Under the pieces are notes generated by a model. The model was not told the DNA's origin and ran no database searches. It was given only the letters and a program-made list of their open reading frames with translations. Position numbers and translations under genes: made by a program. A stretch of 64,000 nt of DNA. Origin: Otis tarda (lineage: Eukaryota > Chordata > Aves > Otidiformes > Otididae). The stretch covers positions 372,001 through 436,000 of the forward strand of contig JAPMTP010000045.1 of assembly GCA_026413225.1 (NCBI GenBank), read 5' to 3'. Below, in pieces: positions 25,601-38,423 of this stretch (position 1 is the stretch's first letter; each line of letters opens with the position of its first letter).

Positions 25601-28600
25601 AAAGTGGGCAGCAGCCCTGCAAAAGCCAAGGGAGCCTCGCTGCACGGGGTGCTCACACAGCCCATGTTCACCACCCGGAGCATCCTCAGCGGCCTGGGCA
25701 CGCTGCTTGCCTCCTCGGCCGCTGATGACCTTCAGCCCTGGCCCTCACCCCCCTCGCCTGATGGCGGAGGACACAGGCAGCAGGGAGGAGAGGGGACGGC
25801 CACTGACTCCCCACGCAGTCACCCCCTGCGCTCGTTACCCACAGCCACACTCGACGTGGGCTGCCCATCCTGGGGCAGCAGATGTGCAATTGTCGGGGAA
25901 GGGGAGACCCATGGGCAACAGCTCTGCCTTTCTTCCAGAGACCCTCGCCATCCTGGAGACACTCATCAGCCTCTCACCACAGGATTCAGGCTCTGAGATC
26001 CTCTCCGAGGGTCTCCCAGAGGCCAGCCCCAGGCCTCCCCTCTGCATTTACTGGAACTGCGGCACATTCCCACCCCCAGGAAATGGCTGCTATGGTTGAG
26101 ATGTCGCTGGAAGGGAGCCTGACCGCGCACGCAGTCCGCTGGCAGGCAATAAGAGTGCACACACTGCATGAGCACATCGACCCCAGAGGAAAGCCTCGCT
26201 CCACGAGTGTCACAGGACAAAGACCGGCAGCAAAGGCACCAGGCTCCTTGCCCGCCATCAGGGCTTGCTAAACCTGGGATGCAGGGAGGGACCTTGCAGC
26301 TCTTTGCAGCGTACACCTTCATCACGCTGGCAACCATTCCTACAAGCAGGAACCCCTCGACAAGAACCTCTTGCTCCTTGCCCACTGCCTTTGGTCTGGG
26401 GAAGGCTGCTGCCATGACTTGCAAGCCTTCCTCCCTGCTGGTCCCCCATCCCCTCCTCGCTCTCTGGACACCCAGCGGGACACAGACCTTTCCCAGAGGT
26501 CATCTGGTGCATCCCTGTGCTGGCCAGCAGCCGCTCCGCGCCCTCCAGCCAGGACAACAGCACACGTGCCATTTCCACCACCGCCGCCCCAATGGGCGAG
26601 ATGGAGTGGTCCAGGCACACCGCCTCCAGCCTCCCCAGTTCCTCTCGCAGGCTGTTGCTGCTGCAGGGGCTCCTCAGGCACGCCTGGAGAAAACACAGCC
26701 GGTCCACACGCTAGCCTGCACAGTTTGCGGACTTCCATGCCTTGGCACAACAGACAACATCTCTGAGAAAGTCCCGGGGACAGCCTGGTGAAGGCTTCGG
26801 TACGACACTTGGCTTCTGGGGTCAGTATCTGGGGTGGGAATGGCAGGCCCTGGGGAGGACACTTCCACCCCACCTCCCCCATTGCTTGCCAACCAACACT
26901 TTTTGGGGGCTACACTCCCCTCTCGCTGCTCTGCAGAGCTCCGCGCTGCCTAGTGCGCATGCCCAAGCATCTCTTTTCCCTCTCCTCACCTCACGCCCAA
27001 AAACTGCCCCGTGCCACTTATCTCCCGGCTGCCAGTTGGCCAACGGCCTTTAAAGGACTGACCTGGAGCTGGCCCAGGGATTTCTGGAACACCTCAACTT
27101 TTGTCGACACCTCCTTCTCCCTGAAGAGCCTGGAGTTTATTTCTTCTAGCAGAGACTTCACTCTCTTCTGACTCTGTTGCTTTTCTTGAGACGTCTCCCT
27201 GACCTTGTCTATCACCTGGCAAAAGCACACGACAGAGAATAAAGCGCCATCTTACCATCCTTTTCCAGCTGAGGGAAACATCCGCTGCCACACGGCCTGT
27301 CTCTGTGGCCTATAATTAAAGCTCTGTGCAATGTAGCAGCCCCATCAGACTCCCGGACTTCTCCTGCTTGCAGCCCACCGACTCCATGCGAGCTTTGGCG
27401 GACACAGAGGATCGTGTCTTTCATGTCAGGTGGCAGCGCCATGAACCTGGGAGAGCTGCTGCCCAACTTACAGCCTGGAGAGCCTTGGATGCTACCACTG
27501 CACGGAGCAGGCACCATGGCCGTTCCGTAGCGATCGACTCGAGCCGCTTCGGCTCAAGTCCTGCTCTCCGAACTCACCTGCTCCTCCGTCAGAGCCTCCT
27601 CTGCACCACCCACTGCTCCTGGAGAACAGACTTGAATCACTTGGATTTTGAAGGACTTCAGCTACAGCAGAAATCAACACGGGAAGACACAAATCACTGA
27701 AACCTGCTAGCAGCTCTGCTGCCCAACCCAGCCCTCTACATACCAAGGCAAAGGCTGTCCTGGCAGCTTCCTCCTCCGACACCGAGGTCTCTGCGCTCAG
27801 GCACGATGACCTTACCTTCGCCTTGGCAACACTCGTCCCGTAGCTGCCTCCAGCCCGGACCGTGGATCCTGCCGATCCTGCCCCATGCCCACAGACGCCC
27901 TACCTGCTCCTTGGCCTGCTCCAGGTTGGCTCTCAGCAGCTCCTCCTTGCGCCCCATGGCCTGCAGCCGCAGGGCTTGCTTGGCGCGGTGTTGCTTCAGC
28001 ATCTTCTCAGCCTGCAAGCCAAGAGCATTTGCACATCAAAGCCAGACCAGTCAAACATGCCAGAAGAGCTTCTGCCCAGACCATCTCGTGCCCATTCCTC
28101 CCTGCCCTCCGCCGCGTACCCCACAGCCAGATCCTTACCTTGGCTTTCTCAGCCAGCTGCCCTCGCGTGATCTCCTGCTCAGCGCAATACTTCTGCACCT
28201 CCCGCTGCAGCTGCTCCACGTCGCGTTCCAGCTCCTTGACACGCTGCAAGAGTCCCGGGACAGCGCAGGCTCTCACCAGAGGAACTCGGCACTGCCTCTC
28301 CAGAGGGTTTCTCCCCCTAAGCCCTACATTTTCCCCATCTGGCCCATTTCCTTTAGCCCACAGCTTTCTCCTCTCAACGTTTACTGTGGTCAGATTGGTT
28401 TTCAAGTGGCTTGCACTCTTATTTCAGACACCATTCTCCTGCATTGCAGCACGGTGTTACGATTTCTACCGGAGCTTACATTTCTCCGGCTCCCTCTGCA
28501 CATTAGGCACCTTCTATTACAGGAGTCGGAGGCAAAGCACCTCCCTCAAAATGCCCAGTCGCTTTTTCTCTCAACGATGCATTCCCACGCCCGCTGCTCG

Positions 28601-31600
28601 CCCGCGCGCTCCATCGCCCCAAACGCCTTGCAACTCACATTTTGGCTCAGAGTCAATTTTCGCTCTCTGAGCTCCTGCTTCTCTTCCTGTCTAGAGCACT
28701 AGAATGAACGGCGCCCAAGGAAGAAAAAAAACAAGACGTCAGAGCAGGCAGATACCGTCATTTCTGCAGCAACTGTCGACCCGTACTTCAGTGCCCCAGC
28801 CCTGCTACGTGCTGCGATGATGGAGTGCCCGCCATGGGGCTGTCAAGGCACAGAGACCAGGCAGGGAGTACCCAGTGACAGAGCTAAACTCCTCTGGCTT
28901 CGGAAAGACTTCGACAGGGATAGGGGGAAAGGATCCAAGGCAACAATCCCAATTACAAACATCGATGGCCACCCGACCGTGATGGCAACAGACATCTCGT
29001 GTGCTTTTCAGCTCTGCGCTCCAGTGTATCGGGGATTCACAGTCCCACCCGAGCGCCTCACACCAGCTTCCGCCTCCCTCCGGCTCTTCCTGCATCCACG
29101 GAGCGGAGGAAACCCACCCAGGGATGCTCGGGGACGCACTCTCTGCCTTGAAATGAGTGCTGCGGGACAAGTGCCACCAGACACCCAGCAGGATGTGTCA
29201 CTGGGATGCCTGGTCCCCCCTGCCTCAAGTGCATGCAGTTTCTCAAGCACTCGTACAGATCAACCCTTTCCCACTGGGCTGATTTGCGGCACAGCTCTTC
29301 TCCAGTACGCTGCTTGGGGAGGATGCTTGGCCAGGTCCAGGCTGGCAGGTGCGGTGACCCCCACCTGCAGCCCCCGGGCCCCAGGCAGCTTTTCCATTGC
29401 TTCAAATTCACAGCCATTCACTCCCTTCTCCTGGTACGCTGCCTACTCAGCCAGCCAACACGCTGCGCCCGCTCTGCGCTTACCATGCGGCTCTGCCAGT
29501 TAGGGAGGGAGCTGCTAATACGGAAAACAACAGCCGGCTGCACAGCCCGCTTCCTTTAGGAGAAAAACCAGGCTGGGCTGCAGGGAGCACCCACAAAGAC
29601 GAGCTTTCCATGGGAAAGAATCTCAGCAGGAGCGCTTGGCACCTACAACCAGCTCTGCTCACCGAAATCCAGGGCACACAGCACCTGCCTGCCCAGCACG
29701 CAGCGGGATTCAGCTGGGGCAGGCCACGCGGCTCCGTGGGCATCGCACGGCCCCCAGACCCACCCGCTGCCCCGTCGCCGCTCCGTCCCAGCGGTGGTGC
29801 GGCCAGGAGCCTCGGGTTACAAGGGGAACCCCGACACACCCAGCTGCTGGGCTTCTTTACAGAGAGAGACGCCAGGCCCTTCTTCCCCTCCTGGCTTCCC
29901 ACCTCACTCCAGACACCAGACTGACATTTCCTGAGACCCCATCAGGGATCTTCACCTTGGCAGACATGACTGCTAGCTCCTTGTCCTTCTCTCTGTTTTC
30001 CTTTTTCATGTACTCAACATCTTCTCTGAGTTGCAGCATTTTCTGGTCCTTCTCAGCCATCTCCCTTAGCAGCCTGCTCACTAGACCTGAGGAAAAAACC
30101 GCTCCGGTGACAGGCTACCCTAGATCCCTGGCACAGGACCACCCTCCCTCTTTGACAGCCGTTCCCCTTGGACAGCGGATTCAGCTTTCGGCACACCGTG
30201 CTGCCCATCGCTCCGTGACAGCATCGCTACCAAGCTCCTCGGAGCCTCGTGGCACACGCTCCCGGGAGGCTGAGCAACTCTTACGGATCCGATTCAGCTG
30301 CCTTACTGCGTCAGATCCGCGGCTCCGATGCTGCCCTCCCTGCCGAGCGAGCTGTCCCCCACGGGGTGCACGGCCGCTCACTCAACAGCACCGCGTGCCA
30401 GCAGCTCAGAGCCCGCCCCACCATCGGCGCTTTTCTCCCCTAACACACTTCTCCATCCCAACACTCTGCCTTCGGCACCCGCATTGTCCCTCGCTCTGGG
30501 GGCCCTCGTCGTGTCAGACGCTGCCCTGCAGCCCCCGCAGAGCTTCAGGGCACAGATGCGGAGGATTTCTAGGAGCCCCTCCAAAACTTCTGTTGCTTGG
30601 ACACTTTGGCCAAGGCTCCTTCCTTGCCAGGAGCCGGTCCCCACCCGCTTTGTGCCCCTCCACAGAGCTCCAGGGATACCATACCGCTAACCACAGCGTG
30701 GTCCCTCTTCCACTTCTCGCTTTCTTGCCGCAGCCTTACGATTTCCAGGTCTCTGCTGGAGGCGCAATGGGCTAAAGCCTCGCTCACTTCTTTCTGCAGT
30801 TCGCTGATCTGCAAAACAGAGACTCGCTCGCGCTCCTCCCCGGAATCCTCTTTCCCTCCGTTACAGCCCCCTTCAGAGAGGGAAATCTGGCGCTTCCCAG
30901 GTCATGCTCCGATGGGGTTACTCTTTAGCAGCGTGGACTGGCTCCCCGCAGTCCTCGCTTTGGACAGGACCATCTCAGATTCCTTGGGACCCTTCCTGCT
31001 GCACCCCTCAGACAAGAGGCACACTGAGGCGTTGTCTCCCAGGCTGGCAACGTGTGGCTGGGGCCGGGTGACCCTGCTAACGCGGCAGCAGGCAGACACA
31101 CCTGTACACCTAGCGCCTTGCCAGGGCACACGTATTTATTGCTACAAATGCCAATCCGGAGCCGCTAAGGGGAACTCCTGTTCCCGTTCCCACCGCAAAC
31201 GCCGTTTTTACAGGCTCTGCTGGAAATGGAGAGTGGGAAATACCCTTTGCTACCCGCTTTCGCTACCATCGGCAGCGTGCGTAAAGCACAAAACCGCTTC
31301 CCGCTGCTCAAGCCACTGGTTTCACTAAGCAATTACTGGAGGGCATAGAAGAGCTGGAAGAGCCTTGGGCTGGGGAAAGGAAAGATGCTGCAAACACAGA
31401 CACGCTCAGCGTTTCATCTCAGTGCTGTCACGGCAGCGATGCTGCCAGCACCTCGACGCTCTCTCACCTCCCCTCCACCAGGAACCTGCTTCTCACAGCC
31501 TCCTCTGCACCACAGTCAGGACGAGCCCAAAGCATTTCCCAGCGTCCGTCACACCCCAGATGCCGGGGCAAGGGCAGGACGCAACCAGGACGGGCTGGCC

Positions 31601-33983
31601 AAGATGCCTGGCTCCTGACCTGCGTGCCTCCATCGGACCCACACCTTGCATTGCGCCTTTTCCTGTGCCAGAGAGACGCGGCAGGACTCCCTCACTGTCT
31701 CTCCAGGCCATTTTCTGAGCTCTCATAAAACGCGAGTGTGTGCTATTACCGTACCCCTGGACAAGACAACTAGAAGCTCTCTCTCCTCTACTCAGCCACC
31801 TATTGCCACCAGGACGCCCAGGGACTGCGCTGCCTTTGCGATGGGTATTCTCCCCCAACCCCAGAAACGCACCCATGCAGACCCTTCCTGAGGTGAGAGG
31901 GGCGAGGGGAATGCGAGAGGGAAGCAAGGGCTCTGGCTGCCTGGCCCACCATGCTTGTGTGCGCCTCTTCTCTACCAAAGGCTCCTTCAGCTTCTGTTTC
32001 CCTCCCCACTGCAGCTCGACACACGCCACATTTCGGTACCAGCTTCTTTACTGGAAACTTGCACAGAAAGCAAGCACCCAGGTAAAATACAAATAAGAAA
32101 CACAACCACAACCATGCTGGAAAAAACACTTCTCCTTCCGTTCCCTTCTGTGCAGACCTGCTCCTCCTACAAACTGAGCATTACGCTACAAAACACATCT
32201 GCCGCGGAGAGGTCTTTTCCCTGCACGGTGCCCACGGAAGCCGTCAGTACCTGCTGCCTCAAGGCTCTGGTCTCCTCCGTTTTGGCTCCCAGCTCTCGGT
32301 CAAAGGTGCGCTGCTTCTGGGACAGCTCTACCTTGGTCCTTGCCATCACCTCAGCCAGCGCCCTCGTCATAGTTACGATCTCATCCTGCAGATCTCTTAT
32401 CACTCCGTCTTTCTCCTTCAGTCGTATTTCCCAGCTCGACAGGTGATCCACTTCCTTGTCCACCTGCGGAAGCCCTGCATCCTGTGGGCAGATTACGGGT
32501 GCCGGCTGTCACTCTCTGGCTACGGAGACACCGGGCCGCCCGCTCCGGGTGGTACCCGCTCGTGGCCATCAACCGCCTGGAACTTGCTCGCCCCGGCCTC
32601 CCACGAACCACCCCCATCACCAGGAGAACTCCCCTTCGCTGACGGTCCCTGCACCCTGCTGGGGTGGCTGTTCAGAGCCAAAATCATTTGGCGGGGCTCG
32701 CCTGCTCTGCCCACGACGGGGACAGGCACGGCGTCCCTCACACCTTCCCCCACCTCACCTTCTCCTGTGGGATGATATCCCCTTCCTGAACCCCCAGGAA
32801 AGCGGTTTCCTCCGCACCGGTTGCACCGCTGCCTGGGATGCCGGTCATGACTGGAAAAAAGCACACACCACAGCAGCAAACGTCAGCACGGGAACTGGCT
32901 GCACGCCATGTCCCGCTCACTCGCCTCAAACCTACTCCAAGGCAGCGGCTACTTTACAGACCACGAGCTCACCTCACAGCCACAACAGACACCAACTCCT
33001 CGGCACTAACAAGACACCAGTGCAAACAGTCGGCACACCAGAGAGAAACAACACACCTCTGGGACCCCAGCGAGCCTCAAGGGCAGCGGAGACACCGCAG
33101 ACCAAGGCTCCGGTGATATTTCCCCATTGCGCCAGCTCTACTGTGCCACCTCACGGTTGACTTCGTACGGCTTCGGCCAGCTCCATCGACCCAAATCTGA
33201 AGGCAGGAAAAGCCCCAGAATGGGAGTCAGGCCGTACCAAGCTACGTTCATGGCAACAGCTGGACCATTCCTCCAAGCCCTTGTTTTCCAGCTGGACCAT
33301 TCCTCCAAGCCCCTGCCTGCGCTTCATCGCTATGGCACGCAGAATTTCCAGAGGCGTGTTCACTACAACCCTCGTTTCAGGTTTCTGCACTCAAGGCAGC
33401 CAGTAACTGCGCTGCCAAGGAGGAAAAACCATCATTTCACCCTTCCCGATCACACACAGGGAAAAAGGAAGAGGAAACGTCCCTCTCGGCTACCAGGGCA
33501 ACGGCATTCCCCTTGGGACATCCCAACCCATCTCTTAACTGACCCACGAGCCACCCAGGACCGCACACGACCTCCCGCCAGCTCCACTGGTCCAGGACTC
33601 ACAGCCCACCGCTGCCGAGGGGCGGCCCTTCTCAAAACTGCCTCTGCTCGGATCCCCTCCGCTCAAGGCTAAGGCACTCACGGGGGACACCAGGCTACCA
33701 ACCACCCGCTTTGGCATCAGGGAGTACCTGGCCTCACGGCGGAGGTCCTGCTCAAAGTGTCCAGCGGGATGGAGCTGGTCTTGCCCTTAGGCCGAGGACT
33801 CACGGATCGCTTCCGTGACAGCGGACGGGGCACGTGGCTGGTCATGCCGGGAGTCCGGCTGCTGGAAGAGGCGGGGGCGTGCTGCCCCCACAGCGAGGAG
33901 AGGGGCGGATGAGGCACAAACTTTGAGAGTTCGGCCTTTGAAGCCACCTGGAGCTGCCTGTTCCGTGCGGGGATACAGGACAC
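18199..33983 (-). CDS. FHAD1: FHAD1-like coiled-coil gene, copy b (the only complete copy)
   Basis: The whole recognised coding chain lies in the window on the minus strand, from the first recognised coding exon (33728-33983) to a TAG stop at 18199-18201. It spans the arbitrary boundary with unit a. All recognised exons are open with intact splice sites, so nothing marks it as a pseudogene. Roughly 900 codons are recognisable, against about 1,400 in human FHAD1. The shortfall includes the N-terminal FHA phosphopeptide-binding domain, which I could not find on this strand. A start Met is unresolved; the ATG at 33843-33845 (MTSHVPRPL...) is one candidate. Two junctions need an unseen small exon: after 27904-28011 and after 20799-20931. 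FHAD1 is poorly characterised and is associated with ciliated and testis tissue, so function here is inference. Confidence 0.87.
20799..25616 (-). CDS. FHAD1: FHAD1-like copy b, C-terminal half exon group
   Basis: Exons 25546-25616, 25095-25232 (46 codons), 24114-24221 (36 codons), 23843-23903, 22847-23006, 22398-22506 and 20799-20931. Phases chain perfectly: 1, 0, 0, 0, 1, 2, 0, 1. Highly charged heptads are visible, for example KHMKELEAKHQQDLERKMK, KKIQDLESQLRSLTE and ERELHLLRKELLEM. The exon at 23843-23903 begins V-T-T-R here and A-T-T-R in copies a and d because of one substitution just after the splice acceptor. The exon at 22398-22506 reads VLKVKQAPW, as in copy d, and VVKVKQAPG in copy a. 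Confidence 0.85.
21312..21507 (-). mobile_element. CR1 LINE 3' fragment, unit b
   Basis: Same insertion as at 1017, inherited through the tandem duplication. Confidence 0.85.
26488..28686 (-). CDS. FHAD1: FHAD1-like copy b, central coiled-coil exon group
   Basis: Exons 28639-28686 (16 codons, EEKRELRERELTLSQN), 28139-28243 (35 codons), 27904-28011 (36 codons), a short exon about 27578-27618 ending AEEALTEEQ, 27063-27215 (51 codons) and 26488-26683 (196 bp). A 45-base candidate at 27744-27788 (SVSEEEAARTAFAL) does not by itself restore phase between 27904 and 27618. The last exon holds the non-coil motif VLLSWLEGAERLLAST, which corresponds to the ALSWLEEVEQLL-type segment in human FHAD1 and is the best single diagnostic of the family here. 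Copy b reads VEVFQKSL where copy a reads VEVFKKSL. Confidence 0.85.
29956..33983 (-). CDS. FHAD1: FHAD1-like copy b, N-terminal exon group
   Basis: Five exons: 33728-33983 (256 bp, phase 0 in, 1 out), 32759-32850, 32251-32463 (71 codons), 30685-30808 and 29956-30086. The first encodes a basic Ser/Pro/Arg-rich linker (RPLSRKRSVSPRPKGKT) with acceptor TTTTTTCCCCTCACAG. The second encodes MTGIPGSGATGAEETAF and matches the linker after the FHA domain in the human protein. Coiled coil starts at VDKEVDHLSSWEIRLKEKD. Exon 32759-32850 is 92 bp here against 89 bp in copy a because of a 3-base AAG indel at its donor, which adds one Lys without changing frame. The 30685 and 29956 exons join as ...DHAVVS-G-LVSRLLREM.... 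Confidence 0.87.
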
Positions 33984-34611
33984 CTGTGAGGGGAAAAAAG
34001 ACCCCAATAGCAGCAAGACTTCAGGCACCTCCTTAGCCCTTGGGCCACGTGCGTTATGTCCTACAAACCCCAGGCACAGACCTCAGCGGAGGCGCATTTT
34101 GAGTCCTCTCCCCTTTCCGTTCCCCAAGGATCGGACTTAAATCCAGACTCCCCCATCTTTTGCAAAATTAAAAAAAAAATCCTTGAGTTTTGATGCATTT
34201 CCAGCTCTTCCCTCTCTCTCCATTCGACTGCCCTGTTTCTGCACGTCATCGGCACTATCCGAAAGCCCTCGTTTCACGCCTCTCCCGGCTCCCACGCAGG
34301 TGGCCCCACCCTGTCACTTCTCCCGTGCAGGGAGCCGACCCAAAGCCTCTCACCGCACTCCTGCCTTGCCACGGCAATCACCACCCCCTACGCCGGGCCT
34401 GTCACACGCGTAATTCGGACACTCTCCGCTACCCTCCCGATAAGCAGAGCTTCCCCGGACGGCAGCGACGAGCCACCTTCATTGTCTCCTACATCAGCTG
34501 CCCCAGCCCCTTCACCCGCAAGGCTTACGTTACAAAGAACAACTACTACCGTTTAGTAAATCCCCCGACCAACGCACAGCAACCCAGCCACAAACGTGCT
34601 GACCAACTCAC

Positions 34612-35330
34612 GTGCTAGAGATGGTACAGCGTCGCTCCAAGGGCGGCTCTGCCCCGGCCGGCAGCGTGGCTGCCGCCTCGCTGTAGCCTCGGAAATCCCA
34701 GCCGCGTCAGCCCTCGCTGATGCCCTCCTCGGTGCTCCTCTCGCTGGGGTTTGTTTCGGTGTTTTGTTTTTTCGCTTCTCCTTTTGCCTGGCCACTGGCC
34801 CAGCAGCACGAGAAAGTTGAGTGCCAACAGCAGCTCTGCTCGACACCAACTGACACAGCCGGGCCGCGGAACAGAACCATGGCAACGCAGAGGTTCCGTT
34901 GCGGTTCTAGGTTGCCAGCGACGACCCGGGCCACTCCAATCGGATCAGCCGCTCTCAGCCCGGTCCCGCCTGGCACGGAATGTTTACACGGATGCGGAAT
35001 CCACCGCCTCCCCGGCAACCAGTGCCAGTGCTCCGCCACACGCAATGCAGAGGCAAGGGGCAGAGAGGGGAGGCGCGAGCCTTGTGGGCCTTGCAGGCCT
35101 CACCCTCTGGCCTCCCGCCGGGCGGCCGACTGGGCCCGACTCGGCCCGGCCCGGCTGCGAGAAGTGGAGAGGAGATGAGATGTGAAGAGTCTCAGGCAGT
35201 GGAGAAGGAGGGGAAGGGGTAATGGCAGAGATTCCCCTGCAGCCCATGCTGAGGCAGCCTGTCCCCCTGCAGCCCGGGAAGGACCCCACCTCGGGGCAGG
35301 GGAGGAACGTGAGGAGTTCTCCCCCAGATG
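34612..35330 (-). promoter_or_regulatory. FHAD1: GC-rich promoter and probable untranslated first exon, copy b
   Basis: Near-identical to 14385-15100, with the same donor at 34611/34612 and the same CCAAT and X-box-like motifs. It is intact, so copy b should be transcribable on its own. Confidence 0.55.
34911..34922. promoter_or_regulatory. RFX X-box-like site, copy b
   Basis: The same 12 bases as 14684-14695 (GTTGCCAGCGAC). Confidence 0.45.
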
Positions 35331-38300
35331 AGGAAGGAGCAGGGTAAAGCGACAAGTGATGAACTGACCGTAACCCCCACTGCCATTCGCCCCTGTGCCG
35401 CTCGGGGCGGGTAAGGAGGTAGAGATATTTTAGCTGAAGTTAAGCCTGGGAAGAGGGAGGGGTTAGGTTCTCCCTCGCCCGCCCTGCCGTGCCATACCTG
35501 ACACCCCTATAATCCTTTGATTAGGCACCCCAGGCCTGCTGGAAACAAGCCTAACCCTTGCATTTCTCTTAACAGCAAACCCCAAGATTGCTTCTTGGCC
35601 CGGTCCCCGCTCCCACGGTTGACAAATTCCCACATCATCCGGCTGAAAGATGTAGGAGGCGGAGCACAAATTCAGCCTTTGGCCAAACTCCCAGGCACAC
35701 AGACAGCAGGAGCAGCCGGGCTGAAAGTCACCAGCACACCAGCTCAGACGCACACACGCAAAACCACGCCGCTTCCCTCCAAACATACGTGGCCAATCTA
35801 CAAATGTCCTGCAAGCACAGGATTCCCGCTATTCCCAGGCCTGCTCTGGTGCTCGGCAGGACCTGAACGTCAACGTCCGCACAAAGGGGCCGCTCTGCTG
35901 AGCGGGAGCACGGTCAGCTGTGCTGTGGTCATTTGGCACCGCCGGCGCCTGCCACCACACCTGCAAACCACACTCTTGCAGGACAACAGCTAGCACATCC
36001 TGCAAGCTTTTGTCAAGCTTCACTTGGAGACTGAAGCAGTACATTTTACAGAGGAGCGCTCCTCGGCAAACCCTAGAGCGGTTCTTCAGCACATGCCTCA
36101 GCGCCAGCCTCCTCGCTGGCGTTTTCATCCCCTGCTTTCCTCACAACATCAGACTTCCTCGGTTGTACAGAGGAACACCAGATCTGCACACCAGATCTGC
36201 ACATCTTGTGCGTTTCCGCTAACCGTAAGTTACCCTCCAGAGAGGCTGGGATATACGTGCACTCTTACAAACTGCCTAGGAAAACCATATCCTTATTTCT
36301 CACCTACCAGCACGTCTTACCTGGCAAAGCCATCTCCATCACGCTCACCTCCAGGAATACCTGCTCTCTTACAACATATTCCAGTGCCTCCAGTGTACCT
36401 CATTCTCACACAGGGGCAAGCTGTCCTAGGACAGCGATGGTCACAGGTTTGGGAGCACTGGTGTTCCTCAACATCCCACGTCTTCCTTGGCTTTCCAGCA
36501 TACCATCAGCAGACAAGTACGCAGGCAGCCAGCGAGGCTCTTTTGCCGTTCAGCCATCTGGGACATAATTCCTACTTTAGTCACAGCCCCTTTCCCCATG
36601 GTCACTGCACTTCCCGCCATTTCTCCAGCTCTTTTCCTACTTGAGCCATTGCGAAAGACGCTGCTATCGCCCGTCTGTTCCATTACACGGGACGTCCTGG
36701 CAAAGACCCTCCATGAACCTTCAGGTCCCAACTGCTCACACAGGATGCCTCGCTTTATTCACCCCGATTTCCTAGGACCCCCGATCGGGTTGGCTCTCTT
36801 CACCAGGCAGACAGACCTTCGTGCCTGGCCTCCCGCTGCGGGTGGGCTCCTACAGGCACACACGCCTGCGTGACACCTTCCAAGGAGCCGCACCACCTTC
36901 CCAACCCCTCGACAACAAGAGCCACCCCTCATGGCACCCCCCAGCCCAACTCCCTCATTCTGGGGTATATTCTTCTACTTTTCTCCCCTTCTCTGGAATA
37001 AAGGAGTCCCTAACGTCCTGGCGTTACTTTGCCCACCTGGCACCGTGCCTTGGGGCACAGCAAAGTGAAATTGCTGCAATACACCACCAGAACTCACAGG
37101 ATGCACTAAGAAACAATAACCAACAAGAGCAACTGGGACATGGGTCTGGACCAGCACCTGCTCTCGGCTTGGGCTTTGGCTATTTGTGCTCCTTTTGTAT
37201 CTTTGGTTGCAGGGACTGTAACTACATCGACATCAGGCTCCAACCAACCCAAACACATCCCTACCAGCAGCCCAGAGTGGCTGGGAGTCATCTACACTCG
37301 CTCCAGCTTCCGCAGAGATGCTGTTCTCTACCCACACCTCCCAGATCCACCCTGTTTGAGGGAGCCCGGGGCTGAACAGGCAGAAGCTTTTGTCGTCGAC
37401 TGCTTGGCTGGAAGTCCGGGAGGCGGCGCGTGGCCCAGATTGCTCGCGCAGCGGCATCCGCCCTAAACCAGCCGGCTGCTTTCACACCGCTCTGGCTCGC
37501 AGACCTTGGGACAGGACAACCACGCACGAGTGCGCACACACGCACAAACACACCGTGCAAAATATTTATTCAAAAGAGGTCTGCACGCACCGCGTGCTCG
37601 GCTGCCGTTTCACCCTGCACACCTGGCAGCGGTGCACTCCGACAGCTCCCAAGCCCCCGCATTGATCCATGTGCCTCAAACGGACCGTCCCCTTCGCATC
37701 TGAGCGCAAACCACAACGGAGAAAGCAACCCAGGAAAGAGATCTGTCCTCTCCCCGAGCAGCGTGGGGCTCATTTCTGCCCGCTGCCCACCAGCAAGCCC
37801 AGATGTTGGCAGGAGTCAGGCCTGGCCCGGGGCCACTGTCCCAGGCCCTGAACGGAGCAGGGGAAAGCTGCAGCGCTGCTCTGGCAACGCCGTTTCCCTT
37901 ACTCAGAAAGAAGGGGCACTAACAAAAGGAGCTTTGCCCCTTTCCACTTGGAAAACACTCACATTTGGCATCAATTTGGTGGCTCAGAAAAGTCTGGCTG
38001 GCACGACAGGGAGAGGGGGTGAGAAGATACACGGGGTGGTCCTTCTGGAAAACACCACAAATTACACTTTTGCTGTTTCCAGTCTCCATTTACTTCAGCG
38101 CACCAGACCCAGCGGCATTCAGGTTTCTTTCCCCACGCTCTTTTGAAAAATCCTGTTCTGGGGAATGTTTGGCTAGTCCTCGTGCTGCAGCGCTACGCAC
38201 CCATCGTGTCCTCCACGGCACAGCTTCCAGGGAGCCCTGACCGCTTCTGCGCCCACAGACCGAGCCCCTCTTAGTGTAGGTTTGCTTTTTTTTAAAAAAA

Positions 38301-38423
38301 AAAAAAAAACCAAAAAAACCAGTGCACTCCAGCAGCATCACAGAGCCTCTTTTTAGGTCATTTGCTGGCTCCCTGGTGCTTTCTCCTGGATCTCCTCGTA
38401 CTTGGGCGGAGGGGTCAGCGGCT
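35330..38423. other. Intergenic region upstream of copy b promoter
   Basis: Duplicate of 15100-18198, with the same weak exon-like stretches about 20.2 kb to the right and the T/A tract at about 38287-38310. Nothing further recognised. Confidence 0.5.
37565..37570 (-). terminator. Poly(A) signal downstream of copy c exons
   Basis: The same AATAAA plus GT-rich element as at 17341, one unit later and about 850 bases past the stop codon at 38424. Confidence 0.5.
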
